The notes: a model not told the origin generated them from the sequence alone. Counted from the first letter of the stretch, positions 34,037 through 43,302 are shown. The stretch: DNA of 64,000 nt from Pedobacter sp. D749 (GCF_019317285.1 NZ_CP079218.1:5146001-5210000); one strand, 5' to 3'. Numbers and translations: made by a program.

Positions 34037-36241
34037 ATGTTTAAACTAAACTACAAACCATCGATTCCTATATACCGCCAGTTGGAAACAAAAGATTGCG
34101 GACCAACCTGCCTGCGCATGGTATTACGCTACTATGGGAAATCATATACCCTAAATACCATCAGGCAGGCCTGCAGGGTTAACCGTGATGGAAGTACATT
34201 TCTCGGACTTAAAGTAGCAGCAGAAAAATTCGGCATGAATGCAATATGCGTAAAACTGCATTACACCGACCTTATTAATGCCGATATCTGGCCTGCCATC
34301 ATCCATTGGAAAACCAACCACTTTGTGGTGCTTAAAAAACTGACCAAAGATGAGGCTGTGATCATCGATCCGGCACAGGGAAAAGTAAAAATAAGCAGAT
34401 CGGAGTTTCTGGAGCATTGGAATGCTGTAGAAGAAAAAGGATATGCCCTTATTTTAGAACCTGATGCAGATCTGGAACAGTTGAATCAGGAAGGGCAGGA
34501 AGCACAGACCAATGTAAGTTTCTGGAAGCTTTTGGGTTATCTGAAAAAGCACAAATCGTTGATTTTACAGCTTTTGATAGGTTTAGTAGCCAGCTCAATC
34601 CTGGAACTGAGTTTGCCATTTTTAAGCAAGTTGCTTATTGATAGGGGCATAAAACTTAAAGAAGTAAACCTGATTTATCTGGTACTTATTGGCCAGGTAG
34701 TGGTTTTTGCATCCAAATCTTTTATCGAATTTGTAAGATCGTGGATTTTATTGTTCGTGAGTGTAAGGGTAAACCTCAATATTTTGGTCAGCTTTTTTAT
34801 CAAGCTACTTAACCTGCCACTATCTTTCTTCGAAACCCGTAAACAGGGTGATGTGATGCAGCGGGTTAACGACCATACGAGGATAGAAAACTTTTTAACA
34901 AGCAATACTTTAACTACTGTATTTTCTTGCTTCAACATCTGTGTATTAAGTATTATTCTATTCCATTTCAGTAGTATATTGTTCCTGATTTTTGCAGGTA
35001 GCAGCATTTTATATGTAGGCTGGGTATTTCTGTTCTTTAATAAACGCCGGCAAATCGATCAAAAAAGATTTGAGGTAAACTCTTCAGTACAAAGCAAGAT
35101 TGTTCAGCTGATAGAGGGATTTCAGGACATTAAGATCAGTAATTCTGCCGACCAGAAAAGATGGGAATGGGAATCGCTGATTGTAAAAGAGTTTAAGGTA
35201 AGGGTAAAAGGGCTTACTTATAATCAATATCAACAGGCTGGTTCATTGGTGATTACCGAAATGAGGAACATTGGGATTACTTTTGTGGCTGCATTTATGA
35301 CCCTTAGGGGCGAAATCAGTCTGGGAAGTCTTTTTGCCATCCAGTTTATTGTAGGTCAATTGATTGCGCCAATAGAGTCATTGATTTTCTTTTTACAATC
35401 GTATCAGGATACCAAAATGAGCCTGGAACGCTTAAACGAGATACATGAGATTCAGGATGAGCAGCCGGAAAATGGAAAATATGTAGAAATAGATCATTTA
35501 ATTGGCGATATTTCGATTCAGAACCTCCAGTTTAGCTATCCTGGATTTGAAAACAAGGCCGTTTTTAATAGCCTGAGCCTGGTCATTCCCAAAGGGAAAA
35601 TTACAGCCATAGTGGGTTTGAGTGGAAGCGGCAAAACCACCTTGCTAAAACTCTTGCTTAAATTGTACGATCCGACCGGAGGTACCATTCATATTGGCAC
35701 CGAAAAACTGGATGATATAGATGTTGGTCAATGGCGTAGCCTCTGTGGAACGGTTTTGCAGGATGGGTTTATTTTTTCAGATACCATTGCTAAAAATATT
35801 GCACTTGGCTTTGAGCAGATAAACGAAGGCCGTTTGCATGATGCCATTAAAATGGCCAACATTGGCGATTTTGTTTACAACCTTCCAAAGGGTGTTGAAA
35901 CTGAAATTGGGATTGGTGCAAATGGTATATCGCAAGGTCAAAGGCAACGGCTATTAATTGCCCGCGCAGTTTATAAAAACCCTGAACTTTTACTTTTTGA
36001 CGAAGCTACAAATGCGCTCGATTCTAATAATGAGCAGGCCATTATGAACAACCTGAGGGATTTCTTCGATAACCGGACGGTGGTTATTGTTGCACACAGG
36101 TTAAGCACCATTAAAAATGCCGACCAGATATTTGTAATGGAATATGGTAGGATATTGGAATCGGGAAACCACGAAACGCTAATGAACAATAAGGGGGCTT
36201 ATTTCAATTTAATCAATAATCAACTCGAGAAAATAAAGTAA
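34037..36241 (+). CDS. lanT: C39 peptidase-containing ABC exporter (LanT-type)
   Basis: A 734-residue bifunctional exporter. The N-terminal C39 protease has Cys21 (DCGPTC), His95 (NHFVV) and Asp111 (IDPAQG), with QLETKDCGPTCLRMV around the active site. Membrane helices cover about 165-450. The nucleotide-binding domain has Walker A GLSGSGKT (527-534), signature ISQGQ and Walker B LLLFDEAT. It should cut precursors after GG and export the product. A 60-residue stub follows 1 nt later where an HlyD adaptor would be expected. Confidence 0.95.
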   Translation: MFKLNYKPSIPIYRQLETKDCGPTCLRMVLRYYGKSYTLNTIRQACRVNRDGSTFLGLKVAAEKFGMNAICVKLHYTDLINADIWPAIIHWKTNHFVVLKKLTKDEAVIIDPAQGKVKISRSEFLEHWNAVEEKGYALILEPDADLEQLNQEGQEAQTNVSFWKLLGYLKKHKSLILQLLIGLVASSILELSLPFLSKLLIDRGIKLKEVNLIYLVLIGQVVVFASKSFIEFVRSWILLFVSVRVNLNILVSFFIKLLNLPLSFFETRKQGDVMQRVNDHTRIENFLTSNTLTTVFSCFNICVLSIILFHFSSILFLIFAGSSILYVGWVFLFFNKRRQIDQKRFEVNSSVQSKIVQLIEGFQDIKISNSADQKRWEWESLIVKEFKVRVKGLTYNQYQQAGSLVITEMRNIGITFVAAFMTLRGEISLGSLFAIQFIVGQLIAPIESLIFFLQSYQDTKMSLERLNEIHEIQDEQPENGKYVEIDHLIGDISIQNLQFSYPGFENKAVFNSLSLVIPKGKITAIVGLSGSGKTTLLKLLLKLYDPTGGTIHIGTEKLDDIDVGQWRSLCGTVLQDGFIFSDTIAKNIALGFEQINEGRLHDAIKMANIGDFVYNLPKGVETEIGIGANGISQGQRQRLLIARAVYKNPELLLFDEATNALDSNNEQAIMNNLRDFFDNRTVVIVAHRLSTIKNADQIFVMEYGRILESGNHETLMNNKGAYFNLINNQLEKIK

Positions 36242-36242
36242 T

Positions 36243-36425
36243 ATGGAAATTCAAGATAAAATGAGCGCGGATATCAGGCATATCCTCAACAAAAAGCCTA
36301 AAGGCATTGTCCGTTTTGGCTCAGGGATTATGTTAGCAATAATTATTGTTTCAATCCTGACTTATTTCTTTAGGGAAGATATTAAAATATTAAGCATCTT
36401 TAATTATTTCGGTTACGCGAAATAA
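36243..36425 (+). CDS. 60-residue membrane protein resembling an HlyD adaptor N-terminus
   Basis: The protein has a short polar N-terminus (DIRHILNKKPKGIVRFG) and one hydrophobic helix (about 28-43, IMLAIIIVSILTYFF) before a short tail. The opening and helix resemble the start of HlyD-type adaptors that follow LanT genes in other Bacteroidota, but the periplasmic body is missing. It ends in a normal TAA and there is no trace of the rest downstream. It could be a truncated remnant or a minimal accessory anchor. Confidence 0.55.
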   Translation: MEIQDKMSADIRHILNKKPKGIVRFGSGIMLAIIIVSILTYFFREDIKILSIFNYFGYAK

Positions 36426-36458
36426 TTAAGGAAGTCCTTCATTTCAAAATTTGAAATC

Positions 36459-36827
36459 ATGCAAAAATATATCATTTACATTTTAATAATTACATTTTTG
36501 AGTGCTTGCTCTTACGGCACATACGAAATGAATAAAGGGCAGCTTAACATAGCAACGAAAGCCAGTTACAGCGTAACCTACAAAGTATTGGCAAGCAGCA
36601 GTGCCACCGTATCTTTTACCGACGAAAGTGGAAACCAGAAAACTTTAGAAAATATTTCCGGTGAATGGGAAAAAAGTATAGAAATAAAATCCGGGCAAAA
36701 GGTTCAGTTTACTGTCGATTCAAAAGATAAACAACTGGCATCCGTTTTGGTAGATCAGGAACCTATTTCTACCATTGACAAAAATAATAAAACCGCACAT
36801 TATAGCCTCAGTTTTGTATTGCCATAA
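36459..36827 (+). CDS. Small lipoprotein, candidate immunity protein
   Basis: A 122-residue lipoprotein (lipobox LSAC, Cys17). The mature part is beta-rich with an Ig-like or MmpS-like alternation (SVTYKVLASSSATVSF, ENISGEWEKSIEI). It is the last gene on this strand and lies 33 nt after the previous one. A secreted lipoprotein at the end of a lantibiotic operon suggests a self-immunity function; this is inference and no LanI family match is claimed. Confidence 0.6.
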   Translation: MQKYIIYILIITFLSACSYGTYEMNKGQLNIATKASYSVTYKVLASSSATVSFTDESGNQKTLENISGEWEKSIEIKSGQKVQFTVDSKDKQLASVLVDQEPISTIDKNNKTAHYSLSFVLP

Positions 36828-36884
36828 TGGAATTTTTAGTCGGTTACCTGTTTGGCGTTTTACAATAGTTATCAGTTAAAAAAA

Positions 36885-37919
36885 TTAATCCAACGAACCA
36901 ATCAAACTAAAAACTTCACCTTCATAACCCCCTTCCAATAACTGCACCGCCATTTTGCTCCTTTGTCCGGTTTGGCAATAACAAACTACTTTTTTACCCT
37001 TTGGAATACTTTTTAGTGATGATGTTAATTCATATAAGGAAATATTTATTCCACCAATATTATTTTCCTCATGTTCATAATCTTCCCGTACATCGATCAG
37101 GAAAATTTCATCAGGAGATTCAGAAAGCCATTGATCAAGAGTCGTTTTATCGATTTCCCCAATTTTACGAACTGTAGCTTCTGTTTTAATTGTTTCGGCT
37201 TGTTTTTCTTGCGCGATCTTAAATGTGAGTGCGGTGTTGTTCAATGCATTGATGGTCATTAATTTACCGGCTAAAGTTTCGCCGATGTGGCAAATTAGTT
37301 TAATGGCTTCATTAGCCATATACAAACCAATTATTCCGGGTAAAATGCCGATTACGCCTCCTTCTACACAATTGATGTTTTCTGTTGGTGCTGCCGGGTA
37401 AAGATCCCGGTAATTTGGCCCACCATGGAGGTTAAATACCGCAACCTGACCTTCGAACTGTAAAATGGAACCGAAAATAAGTGTTTTACCTAAAGCCACA
37501 CAAGTATCGTTCACCAGATAACGGGTGCTAAAATTATCCGAACAATCGATCACAAGCTCATAATCCTTGCAGATATTTACGGCATTATCGGCCTTAAAAC
37601 GTTCATGATAAGCGGTAAAGCCAACATGTGGATTAAGCAATTTGAGTTTCGCTGTGGCCACTTCAGCTTTAGATTGACCTATATCCGTATGGTTATACAA
37701 AATCTGCCGGTGCAGGTTGCTGAGTTCTACCACATCATCATCTACAATTCCGATTGTTCCGACACCTGCTGCGGCTAAATATTGCAATACCGGACAGCCC
37801 AAACCACCGGCACCAATAACCAACACTTTGGCGGCTTTTAAACTTTCTTGCCCTTTTAAGCCTAATTCAGGCAAAATCATCTGCCTGTTGTAGCGGTTTA
37901 GTTCTTCTTTTATGAACAT
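36885..37919 (-). CDS. thiF: ThiF/MoeB-type adenylyltransferase with rhodanese domain
   Basis: A 344-residue protein with an N-terminal HesA/MoeB/ThiF domain (nucleotide loop GAGGLGCPV near 37-45, NLHRQI near 68-73, ILPGIIGLYMANEAIKL) and a C-terminal rhodanese domain (about 245-340; active-site Cys in VVCYCQTGQRS). It should adenylate the C-terminus of ThiS and help load sulfur. The CxxC zinc pairs often seen before the rhodanese domain are not evident. It overlaps thiH by 10 nt. Confidence 0.9.
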   Translation of the reverse strand: MFIKEELNRYNRQMILPELGLKGQESLKAAKVLVIGAGGLGCPVLQYLAAAGVGTIGIVDDDVVELSNLHRQILYNHTDIGQSKAEVATAKLKLLNPHVGFTAYHERFKADNAVNICKDYELVIDCSDNFSTRYLVNDTCVALGKTLIFGSILQFEGQVAVFNLHGGPNYRDLYPAAPTENINCVEGGVIGILPGIIGLYMANEAIKLICHIGETLAGKLMTINALNNTALTFKIAQEKQAETIKTEATVRKIGEIDKTTLDQWLSESPDEIFLIDVREDYEHEENNIGGINISLYELTSSLKSIPKGKKVVCYCQTGQRSKMAVQLLEGGYEGEVFSLIGSLD

Positions 37920-39037
37920 GATTTACTGATCAAACTCCTATCCCAATCCTTCCAAACCGGTTCATAACCCTGTTTCCTGATCATGGTCGCAATCTCCTGT
38001 GCCGAACGTTCATCAGATATTTCGAACTGCTCTAATGATTGAGGTTCTACTTCGTAACCTCCGGGATTGGTTTTGGAGCCTGCGCTAATGGCTGTGATCC
38101 CCAATTTAATTACCTGATTTCTGAATGCCTGCGTTTCTCGTGTGGAGATTGACAATTCTACTTCGCTGTTAAATAATCGGTAAGCACAGATCAGTTGCAC
38201 CAATTCTCTGTCGTTCATGACCACTTTTGGCTCCAAACCACCGCTAAAAGGCCGCAACCTGGGAAAAGAAATGCTGAATTTACTCTGCCAATATTGTTTT
38301 TCAAGATAGGATAAATGCAGGGCCGTAAAAAATGAATCTGTCCGCCAGTCTTCCAGGCCAATTAATACGCCTAATCCCATTTTATGTATGCCTGCCTGCC
38401 CCAAACGGTCAGGGGTTTCTAAACGGTATAAAAAGTTAGATTTTTTACCTTTTGGATGGTGTTTGCGGTAATCGTCCTGGTGATAGGTTTCCTGATAAAC
38501 CAGAACCGTATTCAGCCCGTGCGGGATAAGTGTTTCGTAATCGGCCACATCTAACGGTTGTACTTCCATCGAAATGTGCGAGAAATGCGGACTGATCAGA
38601 TCCAGTACCTTTTTAAAATAATCGGTATGTACAGTTTGGCTGGCCTCGCCCGTTACCAGTAGTACATGGTCGTAGCCCATCCCTTTAATTACGGCCACTT
38701 CCTGCATAATTTCCATTGGGTTAAGGGTGCGCCGGCGCACTTTATTGTCATAACTGAAACCGCAATAGGTACAGATATTATTACACTCGTTGGAGAGGTA
38801 AAGCGGGATATACATCTGGACGACCCGGCCAAAGCGGTCTAAAGTTAATCGCTGACTGATCTGTGCCATATCCTCAAGATAAGGCAATGCTGCGGGAGAA
38901 ATCAGCGCTTTAAAATCCTCCAGATTTCGCTGTGTATTGTTCAAAGCCCGCTCTACATCAGCAGCCGTTTTATCATAAATACTGGCTTTGGTATCATCCC
39001 AGTTATAGGATTCGAATACCTCGTTAAAGCTCTTCAT
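37910..39037 (-). CDS. thiH: Radical SAM tyrosine lyase ThiH
   Basis: A 375-residue radical SAM enzyme. The [4Fe-4S] motif NECNNICTYCGFSY (CX3CX2C) lies near residues 91-104, and the N-terminus has the ThiH-type helical region. It cleaves tyrosine to dehydroglycine for the thiazole ring of thiamine, an oxygen-sensitive step. The gene overlaps thiG by 14 nt and thiF by 10 nt, so all three are translationally coupled. Confidence 0.95.
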   Translation of the reverse strand: MKSFNEVFESYNWDDTKASIYDKTAADVERALNNTQRNLEDFKALISPAALPYLEDMAQISQRLTLDRFGRVVQMYIPLYLSNECNNICTYCGFSYDNKVRRRTLNPMEIMQEVAVIKGMGYDHVLLVTGEASQTVHTDYFKKVLDLISPHFSHISMEVQPLDVADYETLIPHGLNTVLVYQETYHQDDYRKHHPKGKKSNFLYRLETPDRLGQAGIHKMGLGVLIGLEDWRTDSFFTALHLSYLEKQYWQSKFSISFPRLRPFSGGLEPKVVMNDRELVQLICAYRLFNSEVELSISTRETQAFRNQVIKLGITAISAGSKTNPGGYEVEPQSLEQFEISDERSAQEIATMIRKQGYEPVWKDWDRSLISKSCS

Positions 39038-39794
39038 CTAAAAATGCGGTTAGTGGACTGCTTGCTGCAGCATAATGTTGCTGAGTGCCTAATTTAGATT
39101 CGAATGCCATTCTGCCGGCTTCTACAGCCAGTTTAAAGGCAATAGCCATATTGGTTGGGTTTTTAGCTATGGCAATTGCAGTATTCACCAAAACGGCATC
39201 TGCCCCTATTTCCATGGCTCTAGCCGCATCAGAAGGCGCGCCAATACCTGCATCAACAATTACCGGCACCCGGCTCTGGCTAATGATAATCTCTAAAAAA
39301 TCGATCGTTCTTAGTCCCTTATTACTGCCAATTGGAGAACCAAGGGGCATTACAGCCGCTGTTCCCACATCTTCCAAACGTTTACATAAAACAGGATCGG
39401 CATGGATATAAGGCAGCACCACAAAACCGAGTTTAACCAGTTCTTCTGTGGCTTTTAAGGTCTCAATCGGGTCGGGCATGAGGTATTTCGGATCAGGATG
39501 GATTTCCAGTTTGATCCAGTTGGTTTCTAAGGCTTCGCGTGCCAGTTGAGCGGCAAAAACGGCCTCTTTTGCGTTACGCACACCAGAAGTATTGGGCAAT
39601 AAATTAATGTGGGGATATTTAAGGTGATGAAGGATATCGTCGTCTTTACCTTTTAAATCTACACGCTTAAGGGCTACTGTAACGAGTTCAGAAGCCGAAG
39701 CAATTAAGGCGCTTTCCATCTCTTTTGCCGAACTAAATTTTCCTGTTCCGGTAAAAAGGCGGGAGCTAAAAGTTTGATCTGCTATGGTTAACAT
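39024..39794 (-). CDS. thiG: Thiazole synthase ThiG
   Basis: A 256-residue (beta/alpha)8 enzyme with the ThiG pattern: SRLFTGTGKF (11-20), conserved lysine in WIKLEI (about 97), PLGSPIGS and PVIVDAGIG. It condenses DXP, ThiS-thiocarboxylate and dehydroglycine to the thiazole moiety. Encoded between thiE and thiH in the thiamine operon. Confidence 0.95.
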   Translation of the reverse strand: MLTIADQTFSSRLFTGTGKFSSAKEMESALIASASELVTVALKRVDLKGKDDDILHHLKYPHINLLPNTSGVRNAKEAVFAAQLAREALETNWIKLEIHPDPKYLMPDPIETLKATEELVKLGFVVLPYIHADPVLCKRLEDVGTAAVMPLGSPIGSNKGLRTIDFLEIIISQSRVPVIVDAGIGAPSDAARAMEIGADAVLVNTAIAIAKNPTNMAIAFKLAVEAGRMAFESKLGTQQHYAAASSPLTAFLDEEL

Positions 39795-39805
39795 ATCTGT
39801 AATTT

Positions 39806-40441
39806 TTAAATCGAATGAATACTGAATTTACTGCTGATTTCTTCAAGAACCGCAGCCGTTTGTGTTTGGTTGGTGAGCGCTGCCGAGATAGCAATTCCGT
39901 AAATTCCGGTTTCGAGTATAGCCGGAATATCTGCTGCTTCAATGCCTCCTATGGCTATAATGGGAGTGCTGATCCCCGCATTCTTCACTTTTTCCATTAA
40001 GTCCTGGTAACCTGCTAAACCTACAATCGGGCTCAGGTTTTCTTTAGTACGGGTAAACCTGAATGGCCCCAAACCGATATAATCTGCTCCTTCAGCTACC
40101 CTTTGCCGGATATGCTCGAAAGTATTCGCCGTGCCTCCGATAATCTGGTGTTTACCAATAATTTTTCTGGCTTCCAGAATAGGCATATCCTGTAAACCTA
40201 AGTGTACGCCATAACTGTTTACGGCTTTTGCCAGGTGCGGATAATCGTTTATGATTAATTTGGCACCATAACTTTCGCATAAGGCCTGCGCAGCCTTTGC
40301 AAAAGGCAGGATTTCGGCTTCAGCCTGGTTTTTAATTCTGAGCTGGATCCACTTTCCACCAGCCTTGAGCACCTGCTCAATGGCATCGATGTGTGTACCT
40401 GATTTAGGGGCTTGCGAGATATATTGTAAGGGCTGAATCAT
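39806..40441 (-). CDS. thiE: Thiamine phosphate synthase ThiE
   Basis: A protein of about 211 residues starting at the ATG at 40441; the longer frame from 40477 would overlap the upstream gene too far, whereas 40441 gives a 4-nt ATGA overlap. It shows GGKWIQLRIKN, KLIINDYP, GADYIGLGPFRFTRTK and AIGGI, the core of the ThiE TIM barrel. It joins the thiazole and pyrimidine phosphates to thiamine phosphate. A second ThiE-like gene lies directly upstream. Confidence 0.92.
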   Translation of the reverse strand: MIQPLQYISQAPKSGTHIDAIEQVLKAGGKWIQLRIKNQAEAEILPFAKAAQALCESYGAKLIINDYPHLAKAVNSYGVHLGLQDMPILEARKIIGKHQIIGGTANTFEHIRQRVAEGADYIGLGPFRFTRTKENLSPIVGLAGYQDLMEKVKNAGISTPIIAIGGIEAADIPAILETGIYGIAISAALTNQTQTAAVLEEISSKFSIHSI

Positions 40442-41052
40442 GGTTGTATTGTTAAATTTTGAGCATAAGCAAGGCATTTAACCCGGGCTTTTTTAAAATT
40501 AGTTAGGGCTATGGAAGGATCATTCCAGATGCTCCCCAATAGCGCAACACCATCGAAATTCATTGTTTTTACCTGATCGATTTCGGTTAAACCGATACCG
40601 CCAAGTGCGATGATTTTCGGGGTGGCTTGTTGTTTTTCCAAACGGAAATCTGGCGGAATTACACCTTGATAACCAGGTTTGGAAAGGCTATTGAACACTG
40701 GGCCAAAGAAACTGTATTGGTATTGCTTTATCTGTTCCATATCAGCCAGGTGATGGATAGAAGTGCTGAAGATCTTATTTTCTGGCAATTCCACATTATC
40801 CCTTTCCTTCCTGAAATTTTCTCTATGGTGGATCCGCTGGATATTATAATCGTTAGCAAGCGAATGGAAATGATGTAAAGCAATCCTTGGATGGTATTCA
40901 GATGAAATTCCTTCAATGATCTTCTGGTATGCTGCCTTATCAACGTTTTCTTTGCGTAGGTGAAAAACCTGTAAACCGGCTTCGAAAAGCTGGTTGATTA
41001 GGTTACTTTCTTCTTTAAAAACGGTTGGTTTGGCGATTACGATCAGTTCCAT
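40438..41052 (-). CDS. ThiE/TenI-like thiamine phosphate synthase paralogue
   Basis: A 204-residue second ThiE-like protein. QVFHLRKENV near 30-39, SFFGPVFNS near 114-122 and ALGGIGLTEI near 151-160 preserve the barrel, but the pyrophosphate-binding details differ from its neighbour, so it may be a TenI-like thiazole tautomerase. It overlaps the next thiE by 4 nt and lies 4 nt from thiC. Confidence 0.85.
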   Translation of the reverse strand: MELIVIAKPTVFKEESNLINQLFEAGLQVFHLRKENVDKAAYQKIIEGISSEYHPRIALHHFHSLANDYNIQRIHHRENFRKERDNVELPENKIFSTSIHHLADMEQIKQYQYSFFGPVFNSLSKPGYQGVIPPDFRLEKQQATPKIIALGGIGLTEIDQVKTMNFDGVALLGSIWNDPSIALTNFKKARVKCLAYAQNLTIQP

Positions 41053-41056
41053 ATCG

Positions 41057-42940
41057 TTAAGAGTAAATTTCGCTTCCTTTTTCAGTAAATTCTTTCGATT
41101 TTTCCTCCATTCCTTTGGCCAAAGCCTCGTATGCAGCTACTCCTTGTTTTGCAGCATACTCACGCACATCTTGTGTAATTTTCATCGAACAGAAATTTGG
41201 GCCGCACATGGAGCAGAAATGTGCAATTTTGGCACCTTCTGCCGGCAAGGTTTCATCATGGAATTCTTTTGCGGTATCCGGATCGAGCGATAAATTAAAC
41301 TGGTCTTCCCACCTAAACTCGAATCTCGCTTTACTCAAAGCATTATCACGGTATTGTGCACCGGGGTGACCTTTAGCCAAATCAGCCGCATGGGCTGCAA
41401 TTTTATAGGTAATTACACCATCTTTTACATCTTTTTTATTTGGTAAGCCTAAATGTTCTTTCGGCGTTACATAACAGAGCATCGCTGTTCCAAACCAGCC
41501 AATCATCGCGGCACCAATGGCTGAAGTAATGTGATCATAACCGGGTGCGATATCGATAGTTAAAGGGCCTAAAGTATAAAAGGGTGCTTCACCACAATGG
41601 TCAAGCTGCTTTTCCATATTCGCTTTAATCAGGTGCATGGGTACATGTCCTGGCCCTTCGATAATCGTTTGTACATCGTGTTTCCAGGCAATTTTAGTGA
41701 GTTCGCCAAGCGTTTCGAGCTCCGAAAACTGTGCAGCATCGTTGGCATCGGCAATACAACCTGGCCTTAAACCATCACCTAAAGAGAAAGCCACATCGTA
41801 AGCTTTCATGATCTCACAGATTTCTTCAAAATGGGTATAAAGGAAGTTTTCTTTATGATGTGCCAAACACCATTTCGCCATGATCGATCCGCCACGAGAA
41901 ACAATTCCGGTAATTCTTTTCGCCGTTAATGGCACATAACGAAGCAGTACCCCGGCATGGATGGTAAAATAATCGACGCCTTGTTCGGCCTGCTCAATCA
42001 ACGTATCACGGAAGATTTCCCAAGTGAGGTCTTCGGCTTTGCCGTTTACCTTTTCCAGGGCCTGATAAATTGGAACGGTACCGATGGGCACCGGCGAATT
42101 GCGGATAATCCATTCGCGGGTTTCATGAATATTTTTCCCTGTAGAAAGGTCCATAATGGTGTCGGCACCCCAACGGCAGGCCCACACGGCTTTTTCTACT
42201 TCTTCTTCGATGGTAGAAGTAACCGCGGAATTGCCAATATTGGCATTGATTTTCACCAGGAAATTACGACCAATAATCATCGGTTCCAATTCAGGATGGT
42301 TGATATTGCAGGGGATTACTGCCCTGCCCGCGGCTACCTCTGCCCTTACAAATTCGGGTGTGATGTAGCCTTTTGGGGTGTTGGCACCAAAACTATTGCC
42401 CTGGTGCTGGTGGTTCATTACCTCGTGCTGATCGCCCAATTGCGCATTTAACAGTTCGATCTGCTGGTTTTCCCTGATGGCAATGTATTCCATTTCGGCT
42501 GTAATGATGCCTTTTTTTGCATAATGCATCTGCGATACATTCGCACCCGGCTGGGCTTTATAAGGTTTATTGGTATAGTTAAAGCGTAAAGCATTGAGTT
42601 TATCATCCGCGAGGCGTTGTTGCCCGTAAGCAGAAGATAATTGATCAAGCTGTGTTACATCCTGTCTGTCTTTAATCCATTGCTCCCTTAATCTCGGAAT
42701 TCCTTTCCTTACATCAATAACCGCATTCGGGTCGGTATAAGGGCCACTGGTATCATACACGGTTACGGGTGGATTGGGTTCGGTCAGGCCAAATCCGTTG
42801 TGAATTTTGGTTTCCGTTAAGCTGATTTCGCGCATGGCGACCTGGATATTATGAATTTTGCCCGGTACAAATATTTTGCGTGAAGCCGGAAATGGACTGC
42901 GGCTGATGACTTCCTGGTTTGGTGTTTTTTCTTTTTTCAT
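41057..42940 (-). CDS. thiC: Phosphomethylpyrimidine synthase ThiC
   Basis: A protein of about 627 residues starting at the ATG at 42940 (MKKEKTPNQEV); an upstream in-frame ATG at 43027 lies in the inverted-repeat spacer and is not credible. It contains the radical SAM-like cluster motif CSMCGPNFC near the C-terminus, plus GPGHVPMH and GGSIMAKWC. It converts AIR to HMP phosphate for thiamine. It lies under the TPP riboswitch with thiS. Confidence 0.95.
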   Translation of the reverse strand: MKKEKTPNQEVISRSPFPASRKIFVPGKIHNIQVAMREISLTETKIHNGFGLTEPNPPVTVYDTSGPYTDPNAVIDVRKGIPRLREQWIKDRQDVTQLDQLSSAYGQQRLADDKLNALRFNYTNKPYKAQPGANVSQMHYAKKGIITAEMEYIAIRENQQIELLNAQLGDQHEVMNHQHQGNSFGANTPKGYITPEFVRAEVAAGRAVIPCNINHPELEPMIIGRNFLVKINANIGNSAVTSTIEEEVEKAVWACRWGADTIMDLSTGKNIHETREWIIRNSPVPIGTVPIYQALEKVNGKAEDLTWEIFRDTLIEQAEQGVDYFTIHAGVLLRYVPLTAKRITGIVSRGGSIMAKWCLAHHKENFLYTHFEEICEIMKAYDVAFSLGDGLRPGCIADANDAAQFSELETLGELTKIAWKHDVQTIIEGPGHVPMHLIKANMEKQLDHCGEAPFYTLGPLTIDIAPGYDHITSAIGAAMIGWFGTAMLCYVTPKEHLGLPNKKDVKDGVITYKIAAHAADLAKGHPGAQYRDNALSKARFEFRWEDQFNLSLDPDTAKEFHDETLPAEGAKIAHFCSMCGPNFCSMKITQDVREYAAKQGVAAYEALAKGMEEKSKEFTEKGSEIYS

Positions 42941-42968
42941 ATTAGGATGATTGAATAGTTGAGTGAAT

Positions 42969-43041
42969 GAATTATTGAATGATTGAATATTGAATGAGTA
43001 GGTTAGACCTTCCATTCTCTCACTCAATCATTCAATAATTC
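42969..43041. repeat. 18-bp perfect inverted repeat between thiS and thiC
   Basis: The arms gaattattgaatgattga (42969-42986) and tcaatcattcaataattc (43024-43041) are perfect complements with a 37-nt loop. It is followed (42940) by the thiC start. The structure could be an mRNA processing or stabilising hairpin, or a short intergenic element; no T-run fits a terminator. Confidence 0.8.
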
Positions 43042-43045
43042 TACA

Positions 43046-43249
43046 TTAGCCTCCCTGAGTGGCTTTAATGAGTATAATCTGATCACCTGGGTTTAGCACA
43101 TGCTTATCCCAAACAGATTTGGAAATGATGGTTTGGTTAACGGCTATGGCAAGGCCATTTGTTTCGGTTGAAATGACATCAGCAAGCATCTGTTCGATGG
43201 AACAGGCCTCGTTAAGCAGATAGTTTTGATTGTTTATAGTTACTTCCAT
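43046..43249 (-). CDS. thiS: Sulfur carrier protein ThiS
   Basis: A 67-residue ubiquitin-like carrier ending in the required Gly-Gly (KATQGG). The conserved NGLAIAVNQ and IIL.KATQGG are present. It carries the sulfur as a C-terminal thiocarboxylate made by ThiF. First gene of the thiamine operon, immediately below the TPP riboswitch. Confidence 0.95.
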   Translation of the reverse strand: MEVTINNQNYLLNEACSIEQMLADVISTETNGLAIAVNQTIISKSVWDKHVLNPGDQIILIKATQGG

Positions 43250-43302
43250 ATTTTAAAAAATTGGAAAAACTATAGAGATTGCCCCAAAATGGAGGTCGAA
43301 AA

